This document shows, piece after piece, positions 32,260-41,137 of a stretch of DNA of 64,000 nucleotides. The stretch is from Rhodoferax sp. GTDB lineage: Bacteria > Pseudomonadota > Gammaproteobacteria > Burkholderiales > Burkholderiaceae_C. Under the pieces are notes generated by a model. It was not told where the DNA came from and did no database searches. It saw only the letters and a program-made list of their open reading frames with translations. The position numbers were made by a program, and so were the translations under genes. The stretch covers positions 62,001 through 126,000 of the forward strand of contig JARLJI010000102.1 of the NCBI GenBank assembly GCA_031291295.1, read 5' to 3'. Each line of letters begins with the position of its first letter. Position 1 is the stretch's first letter.

Positions 32260-35200
32260 ATGACCCCGCAAGACTTCATCGCCAAATGGGGCGCGCCGGG
32301 CGGCGTGCCGGGCCCCGCCTACGCACTCAACGAAGAGCAAGGCGCGCAAAGCCATTTCCTGGACCTGTGCGAGCTGCTGGGCGTGCCCAAGCCCGGCAGC
32401 GTGGAGGGCTACCGCTTCGAGGAAAAGAGCAACGTCGTGGGTGGCCGCACCGGCTACGCCGACGTGTTCATGCGCGGCGTGTTCGCGTGGGAGAACAAGG
32501 CGCCCGGCAAGAACCTGGACGCCGCGCTCAAGCAGTTGCTGAGCTACAGCCTGGCGCTGTCGAATCCGCCGATTCTGGTGGTGTCGGACCGGCTCAGCAT
32601 CCGCATCCACACGCAGTTCACCGGCCACCCGAGCCGCACGCACGAAGTGCGCATCGCGGAGATGGACCAGCCCGACAAGCTGGCCCTGCTGCGCCGCATC
32701 TGGCTTGATCCCGAGAGCTTCAAGCCGCGTGAGACGAACCGTGACATCACCGAGGCCGCCGCGCGCAGCTTTTCCACGCTGGCCGAGGGCCTGCGCCGGC
32801 GCGTCGAACCCGCCGAAGGGCCTGACACCCCGCAGCAGCGCGCCAACCAGGTCGCCCACTTCCTGACGCAATGCCTGTTCTGCTTCTTTGCCGAAGACGT
32901 GGGCCTGCTGCCCGGGCGCATGTTCGAGCGGCTCGTCAACAACCGGCACATCACCAGCGACAAGCTCACCCAGGGTTTGAACGACCTGTTCACCGCGATG
33001 CAAAGCGGCGGCATGTTCGGCGCGGACGACATCCCCTGGTTCAACGGCGGCCCGTTCAAGACGATTGACGTGCCGCGGCTGCAAATCCTCGACGTGACCG
33101 AGCTGCGCAACGCGGCGGCGCTGAACTGGAGCGCGATCGATGTGTCGATTTTCGGCACGCTGTTCGAACGCGGCCTGGACCCGGCCAAGCGCAGCCAGCT
33201 CGGCGCGCACTACACCGACCCGGCCACCATCCTGCGCATCGTCGAGCCCGTGGTGCAGCGCCCGCTGCTACAGCTTTGGGAGCAGACTGCGCAGGCCCTG
33301 CAAGGGCTACTGGCCAAAAGCACCAAAAAAGGTGACAAGAACTACCGCGCCGCGCAGGCCAAATTCGTCGAGTGGCTGGACAAGCTGACCAACTACCGCG
33401 TGCTCGACCCGGCCTGTGGCAGCGGCAACTTTTTGTTCCTTGGCCTCAAATGCCTCAAGGACATCGAGCACCGCAGCCACCTTGAGGCCGCCGCGCTCGG
33501 CCTGGACCGCGAGGCCGATCTGGTGACCGGCCCGCACAACGTGCTGGGCATCGAGCTGAACGAATACGCCGCCGAACTGGCGCGCGTGACGGTCTGGATC
33601 GGCGAGCTGCAATGGCGCATGGCGCACGGCTACGAGTTCAAGACCAACCCGGTGCTGGAGCCGCTGGACCACATCGAGTGCCGGGATGCGCTGCTTTGCT
33701 ATTCCGCACATTCCGTTGGTGGCTCAGAGGCGCAGGCGGGGCAGACGCCGGGGGCTCATACGCTTCGCTTTTTAAAATCGCCCCCGACATCCGCCCCACC
33801 TGCACCTCCGAGCGGTGGCGCTGCGGTGGAGACTGGCGGCGGCACCACGACCGAGGAAGAAACGGGGTCGGATCGCGATTTCGCGCAGCGAAACTCGGGC
33901 TCTGACTCCGTTTCCTCCGGCGTATCCGAAGCCAACTGGCCCAGGGCGGATGTAGTGATCGGGAATCCGCCGTTTTTGGGTGACAAGAAAATGCGCGGCG
34001 AACTGGGCGACACTTACACCCAGACCCTTCGCAAAACCTATGAAGGCCGTGTGCCCGGCGGTGCCGATCTGGTTTGCTACTGGTTCGAGAAGGCACGCCA
34101 GGCGATCGAGAGCAACGGCCTGAGCGCCGCTGGCCTGGTCGCCACCAACTCCATTCGCGGCGGCAAGAACCGCGCCGTGCTCGACGCGATTTGCAAGACG
34201 ACGCGCATCTTCGAGGCGTGGAGCGATGAGGGCTGGGTCAACGAGGGCGCGGCGGTGCGCGTGTCGCTGGTTGCGTTTGGACATGTGTCGCAAGGGGCGA
34301 AGCTTGATGGAAACCAAGCTGCTGCGATCCATGCTGACCTGACGGCTGGCGCTGACGAAGGCGCTTCGCTTGACCTTTCGCAGGCGACTTCTATAAACAA
34401 TTCTGGAAGCAGCTTTATCGGAACTCAAAAAGGCGGCCCATTCGACGTTCCTGGAAGCATTGCCCGCGACTGGCTCCAACAACCGAATCCGCATGGGCGC
34501 TCGAATGCGGAAGTGCTTGCTCCGTGGATCAACGGACTAGACATAACTCGCCGCCCCAAAGGGTTTTGGATAGTTGATTTCAACACCAGGAACGCAGACG
34601 AATCTGCGTTATTCGAATCCCCATGGGGCTATTGCGACAGAAAAGTGCGTGAGACTCGGGTCGCTAATCGAGAGGAACGTACAGGCGAACGTTGGTGGCT
34701 ACTCCAACGGGCCCGGCCCGAGATGAAGGCCTCTATTCGTCCGTTGTCGCGATACGTCGCAACAGCCAGAAATGGCAAGCACCGTTTGTTCATGTGGCAA
34801 CCAGCGTCAGTAGTCCCTGATTCTCAGGTGGTCGCTATCACCCGCGCCGACGACGCCACCTTCGGCATCCTGCACAGCCGCTTCCACGAACTCTGGTCGC
34901 TGCGCATGTGCACCTGGCTTGGCGTCGGCAACGACCCGCGCTACACCCCCACCACCTGCTTCGAAACCTTCCCCTTCCCCGCCGGCCTCACCCCCTTGGA
35001 TACGGCGCACCAGCGCATCGAATCCATCGACGGCGGCGCGCTGATCCCCGCTGACCTCCCGATAAAGCACACCGAGGCGAGGATTGGGCGGATGTCGGGG
35101 GCGATTTTAAAAAGCGAAGCGTATGAGCCCCCGGCGTCCGCCCCATCCTCGCCGGACCATCGCCCACAAACCGCCGGGCACACTTCCCCGCGCACCGCAG

Positions 35201-35559
35201 CCATCGCCATCGCCCAGGCCGCCAAACGCCTCGCCGACCTGCGCGAGAACTGGCTCAACCCGCCCGAGTGGACGCAAGCCGTGCCCGAAGTCATCCCGCT
35301 GGGCATGAGCACATCGCCCTACCCCGACCGCATCGAACCCAGACCGGGCCTCGCCGAAGCGGACCTCAAGGCGCTGCAAAAACGCACGCTCACCAACCTC
35401 TACAACCAGCGCCCCGCCTGGCTCGCGATGGCGCACCAGCAGCTCGACGCAGCCGTCGCCGCCGCCTACGGCTGGAGCGACTACACGCCCGCGATGCCCG
35501 ACGATGAAATTTTGAAGCGCCTGCTGGCGCTGAACCTGGAGCGCGCAAAAGCGGCTTAG
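32260..35559 (+). CDS. MmeI-like single-chain restriction-modification enzyme (type IIG/IIL)
   Basis: The 1099-residue protein has an N-terminal nuclease signature D68-x9-E78-x-K80 (ADVFMRGVFAWENK), identical in spacing to the MmeI D70/E80/K82 site. It also has methyltransferase motif I (DPACGSGNFL) and motif IV (IGNPPFLG), a target-recognition part and a C-terminal helical domain. One chain would therefore methylate and cut. It is longer than MmeI (about 919 residues), partly because two in-frame copies of a 60-base repeat and Ser/Thr/Gly-rich filler have been inserted (33.7-33.9 kb and 35.08-35.15 kb). It begins 21 bases after mutS. Activity is uncertain given the insertions. Confidence 0.85.
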   Translation: MTPQDFIAKWGAPGGVPGPAYALNEEQGAQSHFLDLCELLGVPKPGSVEGYRFEEKSNVVGGRTGYADVFMRGVFAWENKAPGKNLDAALKQLLSYSLALSNPPILVVSDRLSIRIHTQFTGHPSRTHEVRIAEMDQPDKLALLRRIWLDPESFKPRETNRDITEAAARSFSTLAEGLRRRVEPAEGPDTPQQRANQVAHFLTQCLFCFFAEDVGLLPGRMFERLVNNRHITSDKLTQGLNDLFTAMQSGGMFGADDIPWFNGGPFKTIDVPRLQILDVTELRNAAALNWSAIDVSIFGTLFERGLDPAKRSQLGAHYTDPATILRIVEPVVQRPLLQLWEQTAQALQGLLAKSTKKGDKNYRAAQAKFVEWLDKLTNYRVLDPACGSGNFLFLGLKCLKDIEHRSHLEAAALGLDREADLVTGPHNVLGIELNEYAAELARVTVWIGELQWRMAHGYEFKTNPVLEPLDHIECRDALLCYSAHSVGGSEAQAGQTPGAHTLRFLKSPPTSAPPAPPSGGAAVETGGGTTTEEETGSDRDFAQRNSGSDSVSSGVSEANWPRADVVIGNPPFLGDKKMRGELGDTYTQTLRKTYEGRVPGGADLVCYWFEKARQAIESNGLSAAGLVATNSIRGGKNRAVLDAICKTTRIFEAWSDEGWVNEGAAVRVSLVAFGHVSQGAKLDGNQAAAIHADLTAGADEGASLDLSQATSINNSGSSFIGTQKGGPFDVPGSIARDWLQQPNPHGRSNAEVLAPWINGLDITRRPKGFWIVDFNTRNADESALFESPWGYCDRKVRETRVANREERTGERWWLLQRARPEMKASIRPLSRYVATARNGKHRLFMWQPASVVPDSQVVAITRADDATFGILHSRFHELWSLRMCTWLGVGNDPRYTPTTCFETFPFPAGLTPLDTAHQRIESIDGGALIPADLPIKHTEARIGRMSGAILKSEAYEPPASAPSSPDHRPQTAGHTSPRTAAIAIAQAAKRLADLRENWLNPPEWTQAVPEVIPLGMSTSPYPDRIEPRPGLAEADLKALQKRTLTNLYNQRPAWLAMAHQQLDAAVAAAYGWSDYTPAMPDDEILKRLLALNLERAKAA
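33738..33797 (+). repeat. 60-base dispersed repeat, copy 1, inside the MmeI-like gene
   Basis: The segment runs from GGGGCAGACGCCGGGGGCTC to CCGACATCCGCCCC. Its reverse complement recurs at 35086-35144 with essentially one difference. It lies between the RDAL segment and motif IV, where related enzymes have only a few residues. Confidence 0.8.
35086..35144 (-). repeat. 60-base dispersed repeat, copy 2 (inverted), inside the MmeI-like gene
   Basis: This is the inverted copy of 33738-33797, read here as GRMSGAILKSEAYEPPASAP in the protein. It lies in the C-terminal domain. The two copies could pair across 1.3 kb or recombine to invert the interval that encodes methyltransferase motif IV and the target-recognition region. 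Confidence 0.8.
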
Positions 35560-35571
35560 GTGATGGATTTT

Positions 35572-35591
35572 TTGTAAACTATGGATTACAA
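35572..35591. promoter_or_regulatory. Palindromic operator before the toxin-antitoxin genes
   Basis: TTGTAA (35572-35577) and TTACAA (35586-35591) form an inverted repeat with an eight-base spacer, directly before the toxin start at 35597. The antitoxin, a helix-turn-helix protein, is the likely ligand. Confidence 0.55.
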
Positions 35592-35596
35592 TATCA

Positions 35597-35893
35597 ATGA
35601 TTGAGATCATCAAAACGGAAACTTTCGAGCGCTGGCTGCTTGACCTGAAGGACCGGATGGCGCGCTTTCGCATTCAGGCGCGCATTGACAGGTTGGCCAG
35701 CGGTAACGCTGGAGATTTCAAACCTCTGCGCGACGGCATTTCCGAGTTGCGTATTGACCTTGGCCCCGGCTACCGGGTGTATTTCATGCGAAGTGGCCCG
35801 CTGGTCATCGTGCTCCTGGCGGGCGGTGACAAGCGTACGCAGGATGCTGACATCGAGCGCGCAATTGCAATGGCGAAAGACTGGAAGGAGTAA
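35597..35893 (+). CDS. higB: RelE/HigB-family toxin of a toxin-antitoxin pair
   Basis: The 98-residue protein matches the short RelE/ParE-superfamily 'addiction module killer' group: MIEIIKTETFERWLLDLKD at the start, then DFKPLRDGISELRIDLGPGYRVYF and LLAGGDKRTQDADIERA. Such toxins are usually ribosome-dependent mRNA nucleases. Toxin precedes antitoxin, the HigBA order, with three bases between the genes. A palindromic operator lies immediately upstream. Confidence 0.88.
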   Translation: MIEIIKTETFERWLLDLKDRMARFRIQARIDRLASGNAGDFKPLRDGISELRIDLGPGYRVYFMRSGPLVIVLLAGGDKRTQDADIERAIAMAKDWKE

Positions 35894-35896
35894 ACC

Positions 35897-36193
35897 ATGA
35901 CTGAAAAATTCTCCCGCTGGGATAGCGCGGACTACCTCAAAACCGAAGCAGACATTGATTTGTATTTTGAAGCCTGCCTGGAGGAAGATCCCGGCGACGG
36001 CAGTCTGGTCCGCAGTGCGCTGGGCGCCATCGCCCGCGCGCGCGGCATGAGCCAGCTCGCGCGGGATACGGGCCTTGCGCGAGAAGGCCTGTACAAGGCG
36101 CTGTCCCCCGAAGGCAACCCGGAGTTCTCCACGGTAATGCGGGTGATCAAGGCGCTTGGCCTGAAGCTGAGCGTGCAGGCGGAGCACGTATGA
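35897..36193 (+). CDS. higA: HigA-type antitoxin (helix-turn-helix)
   Basis: The 98-residue protein has an Xre-like helix-turn-helix (ARARGMSQLARDTGLAREGLYKALSPEGNPEFSTVMRVIKALG), as in the antidote partner of the HigB-like toxins. It should neutralise the toxin and repress the operon. GGAG lies just upstream of ATG 35897. Its stop overlaps the start of the Anbu gene by four bases (ATGA), an unusual coupling of a toxin-antitoxin operon to a housekeeping-type protease gene. Confidence 0.88.
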   Translation: MTEKFSRWDSADYLKTEADIDLYFEACLEEDPGDGSLVRSALGAIARARGMSQLARDTGLAREGLYKALSPEGNPEFSTVMRVIKALGLKLSVQAEHV

Positions 36194-37017
36194 CCTACTG
36201 CGTCGCCCTCAAACTCAATGCCGGGCTGGTTTTTCTCTCGGACTCGCGCACCAACGCGGGGCTGGACCAGATCGGAACCTTTCGCAAGATGATCGTCTAT
36301 GAGAAGCCGGGCGACCGTTTCATGGTGCTGCTGTCGGCCGGCAACCTGAGCATTTCGCAGTCGGTGCGCGAGATTTTGCAGGTCGAGCAGCTCAAGGAGC
36401 ACGACGTCAGCGAGCCCATCACGATCTGGAACGCCAAAAGCATGTTCGACGCGGTGCGCGTGCTCGGCGCGGCGGTGCGCCATGTGTACGAGCGCGACGC
36501 CGCCTCGCTCAAGAAGTCGGGCGTGGACTTCAATGTGTCGCTGATTTTCGGCGGCCAGATCAAGGGCGAGGGCATGCGGCTGTTCCAGGTGTATTCGGCC
36601 GGCAACTTCATCGAGGCCACGCCCGAGACGCCCTACTTCCAGGTCGGTGAATCCAAATACGGCAAGCCGGTGCTGGACCGCGTGATCACGCCGGACACGC
36701 CGCTGGACGAGGCCGCCAAGTGCGCGCTGGTGTCGATGGATTCGACGCTCAAGTCGAACCTGTCGGTCGGCCTGCCGCTGGACCTGGTGGTGTACGAAGC
36801 CAACCAGTTCCAGACCGACAAGGTGGTCTGCATCGACGAGAACAACCCCTACTTCAGGATGATGCACGGCAACTGGGGGCAGAAGCTGCGCGAGGTGTTC
36901 GACAGCATCGAGGACCCGACGTGGGACGGCGGCCACACCGACGTGCCGCTGATGGTGTCCTCCAGCCGCGCCAAGCCGCTCAAGAAGATCACCACGCCGG
37001 AAGAGAAGTTGATCTGA
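36190..37017 (+). CDS. Anbu, proteasome-like Ntn-hydrolase
   Basis: The 275-residue protein begins M-T-Y-C-V-A-L with the catalytic Thr in position 2, followed by LNAGLVFLSDSRTNAGLDQI, the diagnostic N-terminus of the ancestral beta subunit (Anbu) family. Anbu forms open-ring assemblies and is thought to be an ancient relative of HslV and proteasome beta subunits. The usual Anbu neighbours (alpha-E protein, transglutaminase) are not present upstream; instead a toxin-antitoxin pair runs into it. An alpha/beta hydrolase gene follows nine bases later. Confidence 0.9.
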   Translation: MTYCVALKLNAGLVFLSDSRTNAGLDQIGTFRKMIVYEKPGDRFMVLLSAGNLSISQSVREILQVEQLKEHDVSEPITIWNAKSMFDAVRVLGAAVRHVYERDAASLKKSGVDFNVSLIFGGQIKGEGMRLFQVYSAGNFIEATPETPYFQVGESKYGKPVLDRVITPDTPLDEAAKCALVSMDSTLKSNLSVGLPLDLVVYEANQFQTDKVVCIDENNPYFRMMHGNWGQKLREVFDSIEDPTWDGGHTDVPLMVSSSRAKPLKKITTPEEKLI

Positions 37018-37026
37018 ATTCAAGAC

Positions 37027-37845
37027 ATGCTGCTCATTTTCTCTCACGCGAATAGCTTCCCTGCCAGCACCTACGGCGTGCTGTTCAAGAGCCTGCGCGC
37101 GCGCGGCTTCAGCGTGAAAGCGGTCGAGAAGTTCGGCCACGACGCGGCCTACCCGGTCAGCAACAACTGGCCGCACCTGGTGCAGCAGCTGGCCGACTTC
37201 GCGCAGCGCGAGGTGGACAAGGCCGGCAAACCGGCGTTTCTGGTCGGGCATTCGCTGGGCGGTTTTTTGAGTCTGATGACGGCGGCGCGCCACCCCGAAC
37301 TCGCGCACGGCGTGCTGCTGATCGATTCGCCGATCCTGGGCGGCTGGCGCGCCAATACGCTGCGCGTGGTCAAACGCACGCAACTGGTGGAATCGGTCAC
37401 GCCGGGCAAGGTCAGCCGCACGCGGCGCAACAGCTGGCCCGATGCCGACACCGCACTGGAGCATTTCCGCCACAAGAAGTCCTTTGCGAAATGGGATGCC
37501 CAGGTGCTGCAGGACTACATTGCGCACGGCACACACGAGGAGGACGGCAAGCGCGTGCTCAGCTTCGACCGCGCGGTCGAGACCGCGATCTACAACACCA
37601 TGCCCGACAACCTCGACGGGCTCATCAAACGCCATCCGCTCAAGTGCCCCGTGGCCTACATCGGCGGGCGCCAGTCGGAGGAGATGCGGCAGGTCGGCAT
37701 GGGCATGACCGAGCAGATCGTCGGCGCACAGGGCGACACGCCCGGACGCATCATGATGCTCGACGGCAGCCACCTGTTCCCGATGGAAAAGCCGCTGGCC
37801 AGCGCGGCGGCCATCGAGGCCGCGCTGCGCAACATGGCGGCCTGA
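37027..37845 (+). CDS. Alpha/beta hydrolase
   Basis: The 272-residue protein has the alpha/beta-hydrolase fold with nucleophile elbow GHSLGG (around residue 75), an N-terminal FSHANSFPASTY oxyanion-type segment and a C-terminal LDGSHLFPMEKP containing the catalytic His. It follows Anbu closely and both may act in the same process. The substrate cannot be told; the family includes esterases and C-C hydrolases. It is convergent with the chloride channel gene. Confidence 0.85.
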   Translation: MLLIFSHANSFPASTYGVLFKSLRARGFSVKAVEKFGHDAAYPVSNNWPHLVQQLADFAQREVDKAGKPAFLVGHSLGGFLSLMTAARHPELAHGVLLIDSPILGGWRANTLRVVKRTQLVESVTPGKVSRTRRNSWPDADTALEHFRHKKSFAKWDAQVLQDYIAHGTHEEDGKRVLSFDRAVETAIYNTMPDNLDGLIKRHPLKCPVAYIGGRQSEEMRQVGMGMTEQIVGAQGDTPGRIMMLDGSHLFPMEKPLASAAAIEAALRNMAA

Positions 37846-37846
37846 T

Positions 37847-39280
37847 TCAGCGGGCGGGGCCTTCGTCGGCAGCGGCGCGGTCGGGCAGCACGACATCTTC
37901 AGCGACCAGCTCGGCGTCCTCAGCCGCAGGCACCACCTCTTCTTCGGGTGCCTTTGCCGGGTCGGACGTGGCGCTGTAGTTCTGGTGCGCCAGAGCGTCA
38001 TACAGGGGCGGCGTGAAGAAGTTCGCAACGCGGCTGCTGATGAGCGCAGTCGCCATCAAGGGAATCACCAGGCCGCTCCCGTTGATCATTTCCATCACGA
38101 TGATGAATGACGTCAGCGGCGATTGCGTCACGGCCGCCAGGTAACCCACCATGCACACCGCCACGACGGCCGAGGCGGATGCAGCCGGAAACAGCGCGGA
38201 CGCCGCATGGCCAAAACCGGCACCAATCGACAGCGATGGCGAAAACAGGCCCGCCGGCGTGCCGGCCAAATAGGTCAGCACCATCGTCCCCAGTTTGGCC
38301 AGTGGGTACAGATAACCGACCGTTTCCTTCTGGTTCATCAGCAGGGCCCGCGCCTGTTCGTAACCGCTGCCCCAGGTCTCGCCGCCGCTGGCAATGCCAA
38401 CCACGGCAATCAAAAGGCCCAGGCCAGCGCCCCATACCAGTGGCCTGGTCGCGCGAATGACCTGCAGGCGCTGCGGAATCCAGCGCTTCTGACGCAGCAG
38501 CAGCAGATTGAAAATGCCGCCGGCCGCACCGCACAGGACTGCCGCAAAGATGAGCGGAAAGACAAACGACGCCTGCGGCGTGATGGCCGAGCTGATCTGG
38601 CCAAAGTAAAGGTAGTTGCCGGCCAGTGCCACCGATACCAGCCCGGAAAACACAATCGCCGTGATCAGTGTGCCGTTGGTGCGGCTCTCGAAGCTGCGGG
38701 CAAGCTCCTCGATCGCAAAGACGATGCCCGCCAGCGGCGTGTTGAAGGCGGCGGAAAGGCCGGCGGCGGCACCGGCCAGCAGCAGGCTGCGCTCCAGCTG
38801 CGGACTGACGCGCGGATAGAAGCGGCGCATCTCGTACATGATCGAGGCGCCAATGTGCACGGTCGGCCCTTCCCGCCCAATGGTCAATCCGCCCATCAGA
38901 CCCAGCAGGCCCAAACCAATCTTGCCGATGATGATGCGCAGCCCGAACAGCCTGGGAATCAGTTGCCGGCGCGCCGGCGCGTGCATGGCGGCAATCACCT
39001 GCGGAATGCCGCTGCCCTCGCTGCCGACAAAAAATTTGCGCGTCAGCCACACGCACAGTGCCGTCAGCGTCGGCGTGATCAGCAGCGCGAGCCAGGGCCG
39101 CCCCGCGATCCAATGGACAAATTGGGCCTGGGCCAGATCGGCCCCGCGGGCGAACAGCACCGCCACCAGGCCCACCAGCACCGCGCCAAACCAGAAAAAC
39201 CCGTAGTTCAGCCAGGCCCGGCGTGCCTTTCTACGGGCGAATCTGAACCACTGGGCGGGATGAAGTTGGGGCGATGTCAT
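37847..39280 (-). CDS. CLC-family voltage-gated chloride channel or H+/Cl- exchanger
   Basis: The 477-residue membrane protein shows the three selectivity-filter segments of CLC proteins: GSEGSGIPQ, GREGPTVHIGAS and GTPAGLFSPSLSIGAG. About ten to twelve helices are visible. The filter glutamates (GREGP and its surroundings) are retained, which favours an exchanger. A charged, Ala/Glu-rich C-terminal tail of about 40 residues replaces the CBS domains found in some relatives. It ends one base from the convergent hydrolase gene and is separate from the atu operon start. Confidence 0.92.
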   Translation of the reverse strand: MTSPQLHPAQWFRFARRKARRAWLNYGFFWFGAVLVGLVAVLFARGADLAQAQFVHWIAGRPWLALLITPTLTALCVWLTRKFFVGSEGSGIPQVIAAMHAPARRQLIPRLFGLRIIIGKIGLGLLGLMGGLTIGREGPTVHIGASIMYEMRRFYPRVSPQLERSLLLAGAAAGLSAAFNTPLAGIVFAIEELARSFESRTNGTLITAIVFSGLVSVALAGNYLYFGQISSAITPQASFVFPLIFAAVLCGAAGGIFNLLLLRQKRWIPQRLQVIRATRPLVWGAGLGLLIAVVGIASGGETWGSGYEQARALLMNQKETVGYLYPLAKLGTMVLTYLAGTPAGLFSPSLSIGAGFGHAASALFPAASASAVVAVCMVGYLAAVTQSPLTSFIIVMEMINGSGLVIPLMATALISSRVANFFTPPLYDALAHQNYSATSDPAKAPEEEVVPAAEDAELVAEDVVLPDRAAADEGPAR

Positions 39281-39292
39281 ACGCCCGATTAT

Positions 39293-41113
39293 TCACGCTC
39301 CGGACAACAGCGGGATCGGCACCCGCACCGGCATGGACAGCAGGATCTGCGCCATGCCCTTGCCCAGCGCGTCGTTGCGCATCGAGGCCATGCCGCCACC
39401 GCCCAGCGCCTGGGTGCAGACGAAGTTGAAGGCGTGAATGCCCGGCACCTCAAAGCGCGTCACCGTGCCCTTGACCAGATGCGCCAGCCAGGCGGCCACC
39501 GCCGCTTCGGTGACCTGTGCCCGCAAGACCGGCAGAAAGCGCGGCTCGCGCGCAATGATGCCGATGTTGGAGGTGTCGCCCTTGTCGCCGCTGCGCCCGA
39601 AGGCCAGGCGGATCAGCGGCACCTCGAGAAGGTCGCTGGCGACGCCGCCCCCGGCCATGGCGGCATCGGCTGGAGCGGACGCCGCCACCGCTACCGCAGT
39701 AGCGCTGGCCTCACCAGGCGGCTGGGCCACCGCAATGGCTTGGCCATCGACCGTCACGATGGGCGCGAGTTTTGACTTGTCCAGCAAAAACGAATACTGC
39801 CGGATGGACGGCGACGCCGAGGCACGGCCGCCCGCGCCCGTCGTGCCGGGCGCCCATGAGGTGCCGGCCGGCGCCACTTCGCGCGCGAACAATTCCAGCG
39901 CTTCCTTGCGGGAATGAGTGGCGGTGAGCCGCAGCACGGCTTCACGCGTTTGGAGCGCCGTGGCATGCGGGCCGTAGCAGGACTCGGCGCCCAGCACTTC
40001 GATGTGGGTGGCGGTGTAGGGGCCGAGCCTGGCTTTGTCGAGCAGCGCCGTGGTGCGGCCGATGATGGCCGCGCCGGTGCGGCGCGCCTTGGCCACCGCG
40101 TCGAAGCCGACGATGGTGAGCTGGGCGGAGGTCTTGAAGCCCTCCACATGCGTCGCGCAGACCTTGTAGCGGGCCGACGGCGCCCGCCCGCGGGCGCCGC
40201 GCACTTCAACGCGGTGCTCGCCGGCCTGCTGCATCGTGACCTGCGTGAAGTCGCAAATCGCGTCGGGCAGGATGTAGGCGGCGGGGTCGCCGATCTCGTA
40301 CAGCATCTGCTCCGCAACCACGGCCGGCGTGACCTTGCCGCCGGTACCAAGCGGCTTGGTCACCACGAAGCTCCCGTCGGCGTGGCACTCGGCGATGGGG
40401 TAGCCCATGTTGTCCCAGCCGGGAACCGTGTCCCAGTCGGTATGCAGGCCGCCCGTTGCCTGGCAGCCGCATTCGAGGATGTGGCCCGCAAGGCTGCCGC
40501 CTGCCAGCAGGTCATGCTCGTCGCTGCCCCAGCCGAACTCATGCATGAGCACACCGAGCGTCACGGCCGAGTCCACACAGCGGCCGGTGATGACCACCTG
40601 CGCGCCCGCGTCCAGTGCCGCCTTGACGGGCAGCGCCCCGAGGTAGGCATTGGCGGTGAGCACCTTGTCGGGCAGCTTCGCACCACTTTGCATTTCCTGC
40701 ACCTGGCCCGACGCGCGCAGCGCCGGCAGCAGCGGCATCACGTCGTCGCCCGTCACCACGGCAATCTTCAACTCAATGCCCTGCTCTTTCGCCAGCGCGG
40801 CCAGCGCGGCTGCGCAACCCTCGGGGTTCACGCCGCCGGCGTTGCTGACCACGCGGATGCCCTTGGCAACCACACCCTGCAGCACGGCCTTCATCGCCAC
40901 GCTGACGAAGTCGGTGGCGTAACCCAGCTCGGGCTTTTTGAGGCGTGCGCCGGCCAGAATCGACATGGTCAACTCCGCCAGGTAGTCGAACACCAGGTAG
41001 TCGACCTGGCCGCTGTCCACCAGCTGGGGCGCCGCGATGCTGCTGTCGCCCCAGAAGCCGGAGGCGCCGCCGATGCGCACCACCTTGCCGGCCCGCTTGC
41101 TGTTCTCAATCAT
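39293..41113 (-). CDS. atuA: Acyclic terpene utilisation protein AtuA (DUF1446)
   Basis: The 606-residue protein has the DUF1446 domain (about residues 10-450; VRIGGASGFWGDS, VVITGRCVDSAVTLGVLMHEFGW, YPIAECHADGS) and a C-terminal ~110-residue domain (IRLAFGRSGDKGDTSNIGIIAR), together the AtuA architecture. AtuA is needed for growth on citronellol/geraniol in Pseudomonas; its exact reaction is not settled. It is the last gene of the nine-gene minus-strand operon. An Ala/Val-rich linker near residues 468-486, with a fragment of a dispersed repeat (GCAGTAGCGCTGG), separates the domains. Confidence 0.9.
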   Translation of the reverse strand: MIENSKRAGKVVRIGGASGFWGDSSIAAPQLVDSGQVDYLVFDYLAELTMSILAGARLKKPELGYATDFVSVAMKAVLQGVVAKGIRVVSNAGGVNPEGCAAALAALAKEQGIELKIAVVTGDDVMPLLPALRASGQVQEMQSGAKLPDKVLTANAYLGALPVKAALDAGAQVVITGRCVDSAVTLGVLMHEFGWGSDEHDLLAGGSLAGHILECGCQATGGLHTDWDTVPGWDNMGYPIAECHADGSFVVTKPLGTGGKVTPAVVAEQMLYEIGDPAAYILPDAICDFTQVTMQQAGEHRVEVRGARGRAPSARYKVCATHVEGFKTSAQLTIVGFDAVAKARRTGAAIIGRTTALLDKARLGPYTATHIEVLGAESCYGPHATALQTREAVLRLTATHSRKEALELFAREVAPAGTSWAPGTTGAGGRASASPSIRQYSFLLDKSKLAPIVTVDGQAIAVAQPPGEASATAVAVAASAPADAAMAGGGVASDLLEVPLIRLAFGRSGDKGDTSNIGIIAREPRFLPVLRAQVTEAAVAAWLAHLVKGTVTRFEVPGIHAFNFVCTQALGGGGMASMRNDALGKGMAQILLSMPVRVPIPLLSGA

Positions 41114-41137
41114 TCGGTGTTCCTCGCTAAGCTGAAA

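Noticed and set aside
30784-33210. An 808-codon open frame antisense to mutS and the restriction enzyme gene
   Set aside because: It is a GC-rich shadow frame with Ala/Gly/Arg/His-rich composition and no domain; both strands' real genes are unambiguous here.
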